Origin: Streptomyces sp. JHA26
Lineage (GTDB): Bacteria > Actinomycetota > Actinomycetes > Streptomycetales > Streptomycetaceae
Assembly (NCBI RefSeq): GCF_002005565.1
Contig: NZ_BDJC01000042.1
Coordinates: 1 to 63,637 of the forward strand
Length of the DNA: 63,637 nt
Reading direction: 5' to 3'
The stretch's first letter is position 1. Each line of letters begins with the position of its first letter. The notes beneath the pieces are model-generated. The model was not told the DNA's origin. It worked only from the letters and a program-made list of their open reading frames with translations, and ran no database searches. Shown here in pieces: positions 17,479 to 27,799 of this stretch. The position numbers were made by a program, and so were the translations under genes.

Positions 17479-18630
17479 GTGGAACACACGGAGCCGCGCA
17501 CGAACCCGGGAACCACCGACCCGGCAGCCGCCGACGAAAGCCGCACGGACGACGAAAGCCGTACGGACGACGACGGCGGGAAGGCGGCGGCCGGGACCGC
17601 GGCGGACGGGACCGCGGGACGGAAAAGACGGCTCCGCCGCGTCCGTCGCACCGCCCTCGCCGTCCTCCTCGTCCTGCTCCTCCCCCTCCTCACCGCCGAG
17701 ACCGCCCTCCGCATCAACTACATCGGCGACCCGGCCGACGGCACCTACACCCGCAACCGCGACGCGATGTGGCTCGGCCACGCCTGGGTCGACGGCCGCA
17801 AGAAGGACGCGGACCTCACCGCGCTGGCCCGCAGCCTCAAGACCACCGGAATCCGCGACCTGTACGTCCACACCGGCCCGATGGAACACGACGGCACGCT
17901 GCCCGAGTCCCTCTACCCCAGGGCCCGCTGGCTGATCGACGGCGTGCACCGGGAGCTGCCCGGCGTCCGCGTCCAGGCCTTCCTCGGCGACGTCCTCGCC
18001 ACCGAGAGCCCCGACGGCATGCGGCTGGAGAGGGCCGCCACCCGGGCCGCCGTCGTCCGCTCGGCCCGCCAGGTCCTGGACGTCGGCTACGACGGTGTCC
18101 ACCTCGACCTGGAGCCGCTCCACTCCGGCGACCGGAACTACCTGTCCCTCCTGGACGACCTGCGCGCCGTGACCCGGGCCGAGGACGCGCAGCTCTCGGT
18201 GGCCGCCCACCAGATCGACCCGCTCCCCGCCTTCCACTCCTTCTGGGGCACGGTCGCCGGGCACCCCAAGTGGTGGTCGCAGGAGTTCTTCGGTCAGGTC
18301 GCCCGCCGCGTCGACCAGATCGCCGTCATGTCGTACGACACCATGCAGCCCCTGGAGAGCCTGTACGGCGGCTACGTCGCCCAACAGACCTCACTGGCGC
18401 TGGAGGTCACCCCGCCCACGACCCACCTCCTGATGGGCCTGCCCTTCTACCACGAGAACCGCTTCGGCCACTGGGCGCACGCGGAGACCGTCGCCGCCGC
18501 CGTCCGCGGTGTCCGCCTGGGCCTGTCCCGCACGGACGCCGACCGGGAGCGCTTCGGCGTCGCCGCCTACATCGACTTCGCGGCGACGGAGGAGGACTGG
18601 ACGGCGTACCGGGACGGCTGGGTGCGCTAA
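17479..18630 (+). CDS. Membrane-anchored GH18-like TIM-barrel protein
   Basis: About 383 aa from GTG 17479 with GGGAGGGGAG upstream. A charged, disordered N-terminus of about 50 residues and an RRLRRVRR stretch precede one membrane helix, TALAVLLVLLLPLL, so the catalytic part would be outside. The barrel region contains YDGVHLDLEPL, which resembles the GH18 motif D-G-x-D-x-D-x-E with the last Asp and the catalytic Glu kept and the first Asp replaced by His. Later IAVMSYDTM matches the GH18 M-x-Y-D motif. WLGHAWVDG and FYHENRFGHWAH may line the site. I infer a glycosidase or sugar-binding role at the cell wall; chitinase activity is not implied. Confidence 0.7.
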   Translation: MEHTEPRTNPGTTDPAAADESRTDDESRTDDDGGKAAAGTAADGTAGRKRRLRRVRRTALAVLLVLLLPLLTAETALRINYIGDPADGTYTRNRDAMWLGHAWVDGRKKDADLTALARSLKTTGIRDLYVHTGPMEHDGTLPESLYPRARWLIDGVHRELPGVRVQAFLGDVLATESPDGMRLERAATRAAVVRSARQVLDVGYDGVHLDLEPLHSGDRNYLSLLDDLRAVTRAEDAQLSVAAHQIDPLPAFHSFWGTVAGHPKWWSQEFFGQVARRVDQIAVMSYDTMQPLESLYGGYVAQQTSLALEVTPPTTHLLMGLPFYHENRFGHWAHAETVAAAVRGVRLGLSRTDADRERFGVAAYIDFAATEEDWTAYRDGWVR

Positions 18631-18826
18631 GCCCGGTCGGGCCGGCGCCGTGCGATCTTCGACCCCAGCCACACCGGCGGGCCGTACTCGCGGTCCACGG
18701 CCCGCTCCTTCAGGGGGAACAGCGCGTGTCCGTGATCCTGGTCCCCTCGGGGCAGACCTCCGTGGGAACGCGGGTCCGTGTCGGGTGGTTCCGTTCCAGT
18801 GGCCACGGGTCGGCTCCGGGTCGGTG

Positions 18827-19117
18827 TCAGGGGGCGCGGCGGTCGCGCGCGCCGAGGCCCTCGTCGTCCGAGTCCGTCCACAGGGAGCCGTCGTACGGCG
18901 TGTCGGGGATCGGGACGAGGTCGGGCCGCTTCGCCGCGTCGGGTGAGGCGGCCGCCGCCCGCAGCAGCGCGACGCTCTCCCGCAGGTGGTCGGCGTCGGT
19001 GCGGACCCGGCGCATCTCCAGGCCGTCGCCACCGAGCCGCTGCGCCAGGCGGTTCACCGACCGGGACAGGTCGTCGAGGCAGCGCTGGAGGGACGACAGG
19101 TCGTCGTGCACGGACAT
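18827..19117 (-). CDS. Hypothetical helical protein
   Basis: 96 aa from ATG 19117. The first two thirds are amphipathic helix (LSSLQRCLDDLSRSVNRLAQRLG, then VRTDADHLRESVALLRAA), consistent with a short coiled coil. The tail is acidic with DLVPIPDTPYD and DSDDEGLG. No enzyme motif or membrane segment is visible. It is transcribed away from the lipoprotein gene at 19453, so both promoters lie in the shared gap. The function is unknown. Confidence 0.65.
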   Translation of the reverse strand: MSVHDDLSSLQRCLDDLSRSVNRLAQRLGGDGLEMRRVRTDADHLRESVALLRAAAASPDAAKRPDLVPIPDTPYDGSLWTDSDDEGLGARDRRAP

Positions 19118-19452
19118 GACGTGACCTCACTTCCGTGGGGCCCGGCACCCGGTCGGCCCTGGACGGCGACGTTCATGCGCCTGCGAGTGTCGCGCGTCAC
19201 GCCTGCCGCGGGGAAGGGACGTGCACCGATCGCCCGGGGCGTACCGGTACGCGAGGCGGTGCGTTGCGCCGCACGGGTGGCCTTGCGCACCGTCACCGCC
19301 GTGTCTCCCCGCGTCGCCGAACCGTTTCCTCTTCAGTGGCCGCATATCGCACGGATACAAATGATCAACTCCAAATACCGCAAGAGCGATCATCGTGGAC
19401 CTGATCACCCCGGACGTGATCACCACCCCGCGGCCTTCCGGAGGTAGCAGAG
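19118..19452. other. Divergent promoter region before the orphan binding-protein gene
   Basis: 335 bp. The 100 bp before 19453 have low GC content for this genome and four GATCA-centred words: TGATCA at 19362-19367, GATCAT at 19388-19393, and TGATCA at 19402-19407 and 19417-19422. The last two sit 15 bp apart. They could form an operator overlapping the promoter. A ribosome binding site, GGAGG, lies at about 19440. Confidence 0.4.
19362..19422 (+). promoter_or_regulatory. Cluster of TGATCA boxes, possible operator
   Basis: Four near-palindromic words within 61 bp upstream of the lipoprotein gene, two of them identical and 15 bp apart. The cognate regulator is not known. Confidence 0.4.
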
Positions 19453-21732
19453 ATGTCCCACGTCGGCGTCGGACCCCGCGCGGTCACGCGCTCGGTCGCC
19501 TTCCTCACTGCGGGTGTGCTCGCGCTCCCCGCACTGGCCGGCTGCAGCTCCGACGACTCCTCCGGGAAGCCGCTCGCCGGGCAGGACATCGCTCCCGCGG
19601 CCCGCGCCCGGATCGCCGACGGCGGCACCCTGCACTGGGCCGTGGACTCCGTGCCGGACACCCTGAACACCTTCCAGTCGGACGCCGACGCCACCACGGT
19701 CCGCGTCGCGCAGGCCGTACTGCCCTCGATGTACCGGACGGACGCGACCGGCCGCCCGGTGCGCAACCCCGACTACCTGGAATCCGCGAAGGTCGTCGAC
19801 ACCGAGCCCAAGCAGGTCGTCCTCTACCGGCTCGACCAGCAGGCCGTCTGGAGCGACGGCCGGGAGATCGGCGCCGCCGACTTCGCCGCCCAGTGGCGCG
19901 CCCTGTCCGGCAAGGACAGCGCCTACTGGACCGCGCGCAACGCCGGCTACGACCGCATCGAGAAGATCGAGCGCGGCGACGACGACCTGGAGGTCAAGGT
20001 CACCTTCAGCCGGCCCTACGCCGACTGGAAGTCGTTGTTCACGCCGCTGTACCCGAAGGAGGTCATGGGCACCCCGGACTCCTTCAACGACGGAGCCCGG
20101 CGCAAGCTCGCGGTCACCGCCGGGCCCTTCGCCCTCAAGAAGGTCGACACCGAGGACGACGAGGTCGTCCTCACCCGCAACCCCCGCTGGTGGGGCGACC
20201 AGCCCAAGCTCTCCGAGATCGTGCTGCGCGCCGTGCCGCGCGACAAGCGGGTCTCCGCGCTGGCCGCCGGCAAGGTCGACCTGGCCGAGATCGACCCGGA
20301 CACCGCCGAGGAGGTGACGCTGGCCGCCGGCCCCCGCGACGCGGCCACCGGAACCCCGGTGATGGGCGCGAGCGGCACCCCCGCCGGCACCCCGTCGGCC
20401 ACGGCGGACGGCAAGCGGTCCGCCGCCGACGAGCTGCGCTCCTGGGCCGTCGCCAACGGCTCCGACGAGGAGGCGGCCGACGAGGAGACCCTCGCCCGCG
20501 AGGAGCGCCGGGAGGCGGCGGAGAAGAAGCGGCGCAGGCAGCAGGCCCTGCGCGGGTTCGAGCTGCGCAAGTCGCTGGAGCCCGCCTACACCCAGCTCGC
20601 CCTCAACGGCGCCGACGGCCCCCTCGCCGACGAGCGCGTCCGCCGCGCCGTCGCCCGCGCCCTGGACCGGAGGGCCCTGGCCAAGGCGGTGCTGGAGCCG
20701 CTGGGCCTGCCCGCCGAGCCTGTGGGCAGCCACCTCGCCCTGGCCGGCCAGCCCGTGTACGCCGACAGCAGCGGGGCGCTCGGCGGCCAGGACGTCAAGG
20801 AGGCCCGCGCCCTCCTCGCGGACGCCGGGTGGGTGTCCGGCGGGCCCGTGGACCAGCAGGAGAAGGGGGAGAAGGCGGCCGGAGCCGAGGGCGAGAAGTC
20901 CGGGCACGACGAGGACGACGAGGACGGCAAGAAGAACAAGGACGGCGAGGAAGGCAAGGAGAACAAGGAGGGCGGGGGCGGGGAGGAGTCCGAGGACGAC
21001 GACGGCACCTACATCGTCGGCGAGGACGACAAGAACGACGACACCGACCAGGAGAGCGGCGAGAAGCACCGGAGCGGGAAGAACACCGCCCGGGGCGGCG
21101 CCCCCGGCGCCTACGCCCCCAAGGGCACCGCCGCCCCGGCGGGCTCGGCGGTGAAGCCGCTGGCCAAGGACGGCAAGGCCCTCACCCTGCGCTTCGTGCT
21201 CCCCACCGGCCCCGGCTCCGAGGCGCTGCGCACCGTGGCCGACCGCATCTCCGGCATGCTGGAGAAGGTCGGCATCGGCACCGACGTCACCCGGGTCCCC
21301 GACGAGAGCTACTTCAAGGACCACATCGCCTCCGGCGAGTACGACCTGGCGCTCTACTCCTGGCCGGCCACCGCCTTCCCCGCCACCGACGCCCGCCCCA
21401 TCTACGCCAAGCCCGTCCCGGCCGCCGACGGCTCCCTGAACGTCGCGCAGAACTACACCCGGGTCGGCACCGACCAGGTCGACCAGCTCTTCGACCAGGC
21501 CCTGGCCACGCTGGACGAGGAGGAGGCCCGCGACCTGCTGCGCAAGGCCGACGCGCGGATCTGGGCGGCGGCGGGCTCCCTGCCCCTCTACCAGCGCCCC
21601 CAGCTGACCGCCGTCCGCAAGAACCTCGTCAACGCGGGGGCCTTCGGTTTCCAGACCCCGGTCTACGAGGACATGGGCTTCCTGAAGAAGGGCGCCGAGG
21701 GCGCACCGCGATCGGCGGGCCCGTCGTCCTGA
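19453..21732 (+). CDS. Family-5 peptide-binding lipoprotein with charged insertions
   Basis: 759 aa from ATG 19453, far longer than the usual 530-600 aa of this family. A signal peptide ends in the lipobox ALAGC with Cys31. The SBP family-5 fold is readable: GGTLHWAVDSVPDTLNTF, later VWSDGREIGAADFAAQW, and AGPFALKKV. Two low-complexity insertions interrupt the fold. One at about 293-365 is Ala/Thr then Arg/Glu-rich; the other at about 466-550 is built of Asp, Glu, Lys and Gly. No permease gene is attached; typA follows. It may feed peptides to the BldK or second transporter. The insertions could bind cations or wall polymers, which is inference. Confidence 0.88.
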   Translation: MSHVGVGPRAVTRSVAFLTAGVLALPALAGCSSDDSSGKPLAGQDIAPAARARIADGGTLHWAVDSVPDTLNTFQSDADATTVRVAQAVLPSMYRTDATGRPVRNPDYLESAKVVDTEPKQVVLYRLDQQAVWSDGREIGAADFAAQWRALSGKDSAYWTARNAGYDRIEKIERGDDDLEVKVTFSRPYADWKSLFTPLYPKEVMGTPDSFNDGARRKLAVTAGPFALKKVDTEDDEVVLTRNPRWWGDQPKLSEIVLRAVPRDKRVSALAAGKVDLAEIDPDTAEEVTLAAGPRDAATGTPVMGASGTPAGTPSATADGKRSAADELRSWAVANGSDEEAADEETLAREERREAAEKKRRRQQALRGFELRKSLEPAYTQLALNGADGPLADERVRRAVARALDRRALAKAVLEPLGLPAEPVGSHLALAGQPVYADSSGALGGQDVKEARALLADAGWVSGGPVDQQEKGEKAAGAEGEKSGHDEDDEDGKKNKDGEEGKENKEGGGGEESEDDDGTYIVGEDDKNDDTDQESGEKHRSGKNTARGGAPGAYAPKGTAAPAGSAVKPLAKDGKALTLRFVLPTGPGSEALRTVADRISGMLEKVGIGTDVTRVPDESYFKDHIASGEYDLALYSWPATAFPATDARPIYAKPVPAADGSLNVAQNYTRVGTDQVDQLFDQALATLDEEEARDLLRKADARIWAAAGSLPLYQRPQLTAVRKNLVNAGAFGFQTPVYEDMGFLKKGAEGAPRSAGPSS

Positions 21733-21886
21733 GCGGGCGCTCCCGGCCCCCGGCCACGGCCCGGCAAGCCCCTGCCCCCGCGGCCCCGTACCATGGGGTG
21801 AGGCCGTGGCACGTACCGCCCGGCAGGCCCGCGTGACACGGACGTCCGCGAGGGCCGTCCTCACACCCTCCGGGAGTACGCCACAC

Positions 21887-23803
<1,917 letters not shown>

Positions 23804-23815
23804 CCCACACCGTCG

Positions 23816-23859
23816 AACGGCGCCGGGCACCCCTTCCGAGGGGTGCCCGGCGCCGTTTT
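23816..23859 (+). terminator. Rho-independent terminator after typA
   Basis: A 16-bp perfect stem, 23818-23833 with 23840-23855, and a 6-nt loop. It extends by two A-T pairs and is followed by TTTT. It separates typA from the bldK leader. Confidence 0.92.
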
Positions 23860-24200
23860 CGCGTCTTGGGTGCGATGCTCTGGAGGAGGGCTCCGGGCAG
23901 GCTCGTGAAAGCGTAGGGAAAACCCTCTATTTCGTGACGGGGTGCCGTCCGGGGGCCCGATGCGCACTACCCTGCCCGCAAGTCACGCGGTCGTACGGGC
24001 CGGTGGGGCGGGGTCCGCGTCACCGAGGCCGACGGGCCCGTGCACGGAGCGTGCCGAGGGCCGGACATGCCTGTGGGCACCCTGCACGGCGGGCACGTTA
24101 CTCGCAATCCCTTTTCCTGACACAGGTGTCCGCTATGCGGGCACCGGCTCCCGATAGATGTGTAACAAGTCCGTTTCGCAGTGATCTCTCACCAAACCCT

Positions 24201-24227
24201 TTGTCCGGATTTTGGAAGATCTAGGCC
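24201..24227 (+). promoter_or_regulatory. Candidate promoter in the bldK leader
   Basis: TTGTCC at 24201-24206, a 15-nt spacer and TAGGCC at 24222-24227. The spacer is short and the last -10 base is not T, so this is tentative. Transcription from here would give a leader of about 500 nt. Confidence 0.3.
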
Positions 24228-24443
24228 CTATCTGTGATCGAACCGAGACCTCGAGAGTGTGGTTCGGTCCCTGGCGAATGGCAGATAGTTAGGCGCGTAG
24301 AGCTCGTATGAACGGGTCACGCGCTGACGGCGCAGACTCGCGAGCGCGGGGGCACTTGACGAATCTCAGGCACCGGTGACGGGGCCGGAAGTTGTCGTGT
24401 GCTCCTCTTTGCGGTGAACCAGCGGATTCATGAGGAGGAACCC

Positions 24444-24566
24444 ATGCGAGGTGCCACGAGCGCCATATGGGCCGTGTCGTCCCCGGCGGCAGGTGCAGGT
24501 CCCGTGGATGGGTTCGGTTCCGTCGCCTTCGCCGCGGTGGCGATCCGGTGGCGCGGACTTCCTTGA
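24444..24566 (+). CDS. Short open frame resembling the start of a binding lipoprotein
   Basis: 40-aa frame with GAGGAGGAA just before its ATG, one of the best ribosome binding sites in the window. It begins MRGATSAIWAV. The binding protein at 31264 begins MRGVTHATWAA, and the DNA is also similar over about 33 bases. Similarity then stops, no lipobox follows, and the frame ends at 24566. It is either the ghost of a deleted binding-protein gene or a translated leader in the bldKA transcript. Confidence 0.45.
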   Translation: MRGATSAIWAVSSPAAGAGPVDGFGSVAFAAVAIRWRGLP

Positions 24567-24736
24567 CGGCTCGCTCCCGTGGCCGGCCGGTGCCGGCCGT
24601 GAGCCAGGGCTCCTCGAGGGCGGGTTCCCCAAGTCGTTGTTCCCCTCGCGCGCTTCGAATGACATACGCCGTGCGAAGGCCGTCGGACCACTCGTGCACT
24701 CCCGGCGGTCTCCAACACCTGTGAAATGGACGAATC

Positions 24737-25768
24737 ATGACGAGTCCAATCGAGATTGAGGGTGCAGAAGCCTCTTCCGTCTTGGACAAAGAGGGCGCAC
24801 CGCAGGGTGACGCCAAGGAGTCGAAGAAGTCGGAGGGGCGCAGCCCCGGGCAGTTGATGTGGAGTCGCTTCAAGCGCGACCGGACCGGGGTCGTCTCCGC
24901 CTTCGTCGTCCTGTTCTTCTTCGTCGTCGCGGCGGCGGCGCCGCTGATCGCGAAGGTGTACGGCAAGAACCCGTATACGCTCTACGGCCAGGACAACCCC
25001 GACCTCCTGGACATGTTCACCATGCCGGCGAAGCCCGCCGGCGGCATCGACGGCGAGTTCTGGTTCGGCATCGAGCCCGGTCTGGGCCGCGACGTCTTCA
25101 CCCAGCTGCTGTACGGCATGCGGACCTCGATCGCCACGGCGATGGCCGCGACGCTCATCATGACGATCCTGGGTGTCCTGATCGGCCTCGCCGGAGGCTA
25201 CTTCGGCGGCAAGACCGACTACTGGCTCGGCCGGGTGACCGACTTCTTCATGGCCCTGCCCAGCCAGCTGTTCTTCGTCGCCGCGATGCCCGTCATCACC
25301 ACGGTGTTCGTCGCCCCGGACGAGGAGACGCCCACCTACGTGCGCACCTGCGCGATCATCATCGTGATGTCCTTCCTCGGCTGGATGAGCATGGCGCGCA
25401 TCGTCCGGGCCGCCACGCTGTCCCTGCGCGACCGGGAGTTCGTCGAGGCGGCACGCATCTCCGGCGCCTCGTCCTGGCGCATCATCCGCAAGGAACTGCT
25501 GCCCAACATCGTCACGCCTACGCTCGTCCAGGCGACGCTGACGCTGCCGAGCACCATCCTGAGCATCGCCTTCCTCTCCTTCGTGGGCGTCGGGTACGTC
25601 GAGCCCACGCCGGACTGGGGCCGGATGTTCGCCATCGGCGCGAACATCGTGGAGCAGGACCCGTACTACATGCTCTTCCCCGGCATCGCCATGGTGATCT
25701 TCGTCGTGGCCTTCAACCTCCTCGGCGACTCCGTCCGGGACGCCTTCGATCCCAAGACGGGCCGCTGA
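24737..25768 (+). CDS. bldKA: BldKA: DppC-type peptide ABC transporter permease
   Basis: 343 aa. A cytoplasmic N-terminus of about 45 residues precedes membrane helix 1 (GVVSAFVVLFFFVVAAAAPL). Further helices follow, and the EAA loop that docks to the ATPases is EAARISGASSWRIIRKELLPN. Closing helices end GDSVRDAFDP, typical of DppC/OppC proteins. The gene order DppC-type permease, binding protein, DppB-type permease, two ATPases, beside typA, is that of the Streptomyces coelicolor bldK locus. BldK imports an extracellular signal needed for aerial mycelium formation. No ribosome binding site is obvious before the ATG. Confidence 0.92.
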   Translation: MTSPIEIEGAEASSVLDKEGAPQGDAKESKKSEGRSPGQLMWSRFKRDRTGVVSAFVVLFFFVVAAAAPLIAKVYGKNPYTLYGQDNPDLLDMFTMPAKPAGGIDGEFWFGIEPGLGRDVFTQLLYGMRTSIATAMAATLIMTILGVLIGLAGGYFGGKTDYWLGRVTDFFMALPSQLFFVAAMPVITTVFVAPDEETPTYVRTCAIIIVMSFLGWMSMARIVRAATLSLRDREFVEAARISGASSWRIIRKELLPNIVTPTLVQATLTLPSTILSIAFLSFVGVGYVEPTPDWGRMFAIGANIVEQDPYYMLFPGIAMVIFVVAFNLLGDSVRDAFDPKTGR

Positions 25769-25880
25769 GCCCCCACGGGGACTCCTCGCTCTGCCCCCGG
25801 TCGGGCCCGGTGCCACACGGCCCGTTCTCCGGCCACGTACCAGCAGTGCTCACTACTCACAGGCAGGTGGATTCGACTCC

Positions 25881-27683
25881 ATGAGCATCTTCCGAAACCG
25901 CACCGCTACGGCCGCGCTCGTCGCGGTGGCGGCGGGCGCCCTGACCCTCACCGCCTGCGGCGGCGGCGACAGCGGCAGCTCGGCCAAGGACAACAGCAAG
26001 AGCAAGAAGGACGCCGCGTCGCAGTCCAAGCCTGTGCAGATCGGTGACGCCCAGGCATCGACCGGTCCCGCGCCCGAGGTCCCGGGTGCCAAGCCCGGCG
26101 GCGTCGCGACCGTGTACCAGGAGGACGACTTCTCCCACCTGGACCCGGGTCAGATCTACGTCTCGGACGGCAAGCTGCTCAGCCGCCTCATCTACCGCGG
26201 CCTGACCCAGTACTCCGAGGACGACAAGGGCAACCTGACCGTCGTGGGCGACCTCGCCACCGACGCGGGCAAGGCGTCCGACGGCGGCAAGACCTGGACG
26301 TACACCCTCAAGGACAACCTGAAGGACGAGAACGGCAACCCGATCAACTCGGCGGACATCCGCCACACGGTCGAGCGCCTGTACGCGAACTACATCACCG
26401 ACGGCCCGACCTACCTCCAGCAGTGGCTGTCCGGCGCCGGCACCACCTACCGCAAGGCGTACGCGGGTCCGGACAAGGGCAAGCACCTGCCCGACAACGT
26501 CCTGGAGACGCCGGACGACAAGACGGTCGTCTTCCACTTCAAGGAGGCGCAGCCCGACCTCCCGCAGATGCTGACCATGCCTGGTTACAGCGTCGTCCCG
26601 GAGGAGACGGACACCAAGGAGAAGTACGACACCGACCCGGTCGCCAGCGGTCCCTACAAGATCGCGGACTTCAAGCCGGGCAAGTCGATGAAGCTGGTCA
26701 AGAACACCCAGTGGGACCCGAAGTCCGACTCGGTGCGCCACCAGTACGTGGACGGCTTCGACATCGAGATGAACCACGATGACGAGGACCAGACCAAGAC
26801 CCTGCTCGCCGACCAGGGTGCGGCCAAGAACGCGATGATGTTCACGGGCCAGGTCGCCACCACGCAGCTGCAGAAGGTCGTCAGCAACAAGGACGCCATG
26901 ACCAACCGCACGATCCAGGGCTACGCGCCCTACGTGTGGCAGCTCAACTTCAACCTGGACCGCGTCAAGGACAAGAAGCTCCGTGACGCCATCGCCCTGG
27001 CCCTGCCGGCCTCCTCGGTCTTCAAGGCCGACGGCGGTGCCTACGGCGGCGAGGTCGCCAACTCGCTGATGTCGCCCACCACCCCGGGCTACGACGAGAC
27101 GTACGACCCGTTCAACCGCGCCAAGAAGCCCAACGGTGACATCGAGGCCGCCAAGAAGCTGATCAAGGAAGGCGGCTTCGAGGGCAAGAAGCTCGTCTAC
27201 GCCTACGCCAACACGCCGGTCCGTCAGCAGCAGGCCGTCCTGATCGCCGACGCCCTGGGCAAGATCGGCCTCGACGTCCAGAAGAAGGAGATCGACGCCG
27301 CCACCTGGTACGAGCAGGTCGGCAAGGTCAAGAACGGCCTGGACCTGTACATGACCGGCTGGGGCCAGGACTGGCCGTCGGCGTCCACGGTCTTCCCGCC
27401 GGTGTACGACGGCACGCAGATCCAGGACGGCGCGTCGAACTACTCGCACATCAACGACCCGCACGTGAACTCGGAGATCAAGCGGATCCAGAAGATCACC
27501 GACACCGCCGAGGCCACCAAGGCGTGGGGTGAGCTGAGCACGTACATCACCGAGAAGATCAACCCGGCCGCGCCGATCTACTACACCAAGGTCTTCCAGA
27601 TCTTCGGTTCGAACATCGGCGGCATCCGCTACAGCTCCGACTCGAGCTACGTGGACGTCACCCGGATCTTCCTCAAGAAGTAA
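25881..27683 (+). CDS. bldKB: BldKB: oligopeptide-binding lipoprotein
   Basis: 600 aa. The signal peptide ends in the lipobox LTAC with Cys26, followed by a Gly/Ser/Lys-rich linker. The family-5 solute-binding fold follows: LDPGQIYVSDGKLLSRLIYRGL, then PINSADIRHTVERLY and SGPYKIADFKPG, closing with GGIRYSSDSSYVD. It is anchored outside the membrane and delivers peptides to BldKA/BldKC. The following 116-bp gap contains a strong hairpin, which could keep BldKB mRNA more abundant than the membrane subunits. Confidence 0.93.
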   Translation: MSIFRNRTATAALVAVAAGALTLTACGGGDSGSSAKDNSKSKKDAASQSKPVQIGDAQASTGPAPEVPGAKPGGVATVYQEDDFSHLDPGQIYVSDGKLLSRLIYRGLTQYSEDDKGNLTVVGDLATDAGKASDGGKTWTYTLKDNLKDENGNPINSADIRHTVERLYANYITDGPTYLQQWLSGAGTTYRKAYAGPDKGKHLPDNVLETPDDKTVVFHFKEAQPDLPQMLTMPGYSVVPEETDTKEKYDTDPVASGPYKIADFKPGKSMKLVKNTQWDPKSDSVRHQYVDGFDIEMNHDDEDQTKTLLADQGAAKNAMMFTGQVATTQLQKVVSNKDAMTNRTIQGYAPYVWQLNFNLDRVKDKKLRDAIALALPASSVFKADGGAYGGEVANSLMSPTTPGYDETYDPFNRAKKPNGDIEAAKKLIKEGGFEGKKLVYAYANTPVRQQQAVLIADALGKIGLDVQKKEIDAATWYEQVGKVKNGLDLYMTGWGQDWPSASTVFPPVYDGTQIQDGASNYSHINDPHVNSEIKRIQKITDTAEATKAWGELSTYITEKINPAAPIYYTKVFQIFGSNIGGIRYSSDSSYVDVTRIFLKK

Positions 27684-27700
27684 TCCGCCCTGTCGGGAAA

Positions 27701-27736
27701 CCGGTGGTGGGCGCGCGGCGGAGCGCCCACCACCGG
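27701..27736 (+). terminator. Intra-operon hairpin between bldKB and bldKC
   Basis: A perfect 14-bp stem (27701-27714 with 27723-27736) and an 8-nt loop. There is no T-run, so a partial terminator or a 3'-end stabiliser of bldKB mRNA is more likely than a full stop. Confidence 0.7.
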
Positions 27737-27799
27737 GGCCCGGATCCCCTTCCAGACCTCCCCAACCGATTGCCGCCGTCCTGAGAGCAGCTGCCTGCC

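Larger units (their letters stand above)
23860..24736. other. Long leader region before bldKA
   Basis: About 880 bp without an assured gene. The part at 24100-24300 is the least GC-rich stretch of the neighbourhood and should hold promoters. It contains the palindromic word gacacaggtgtc at about 24118-24129 and an inverted repeat cgaacc/ggttcg around 24239-24266. A lipoprotein-like short frame with a strong ribosome binding site begins at 24444. No ribosome binding site stands before the bldKA ATG. Confidence 0.5.
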
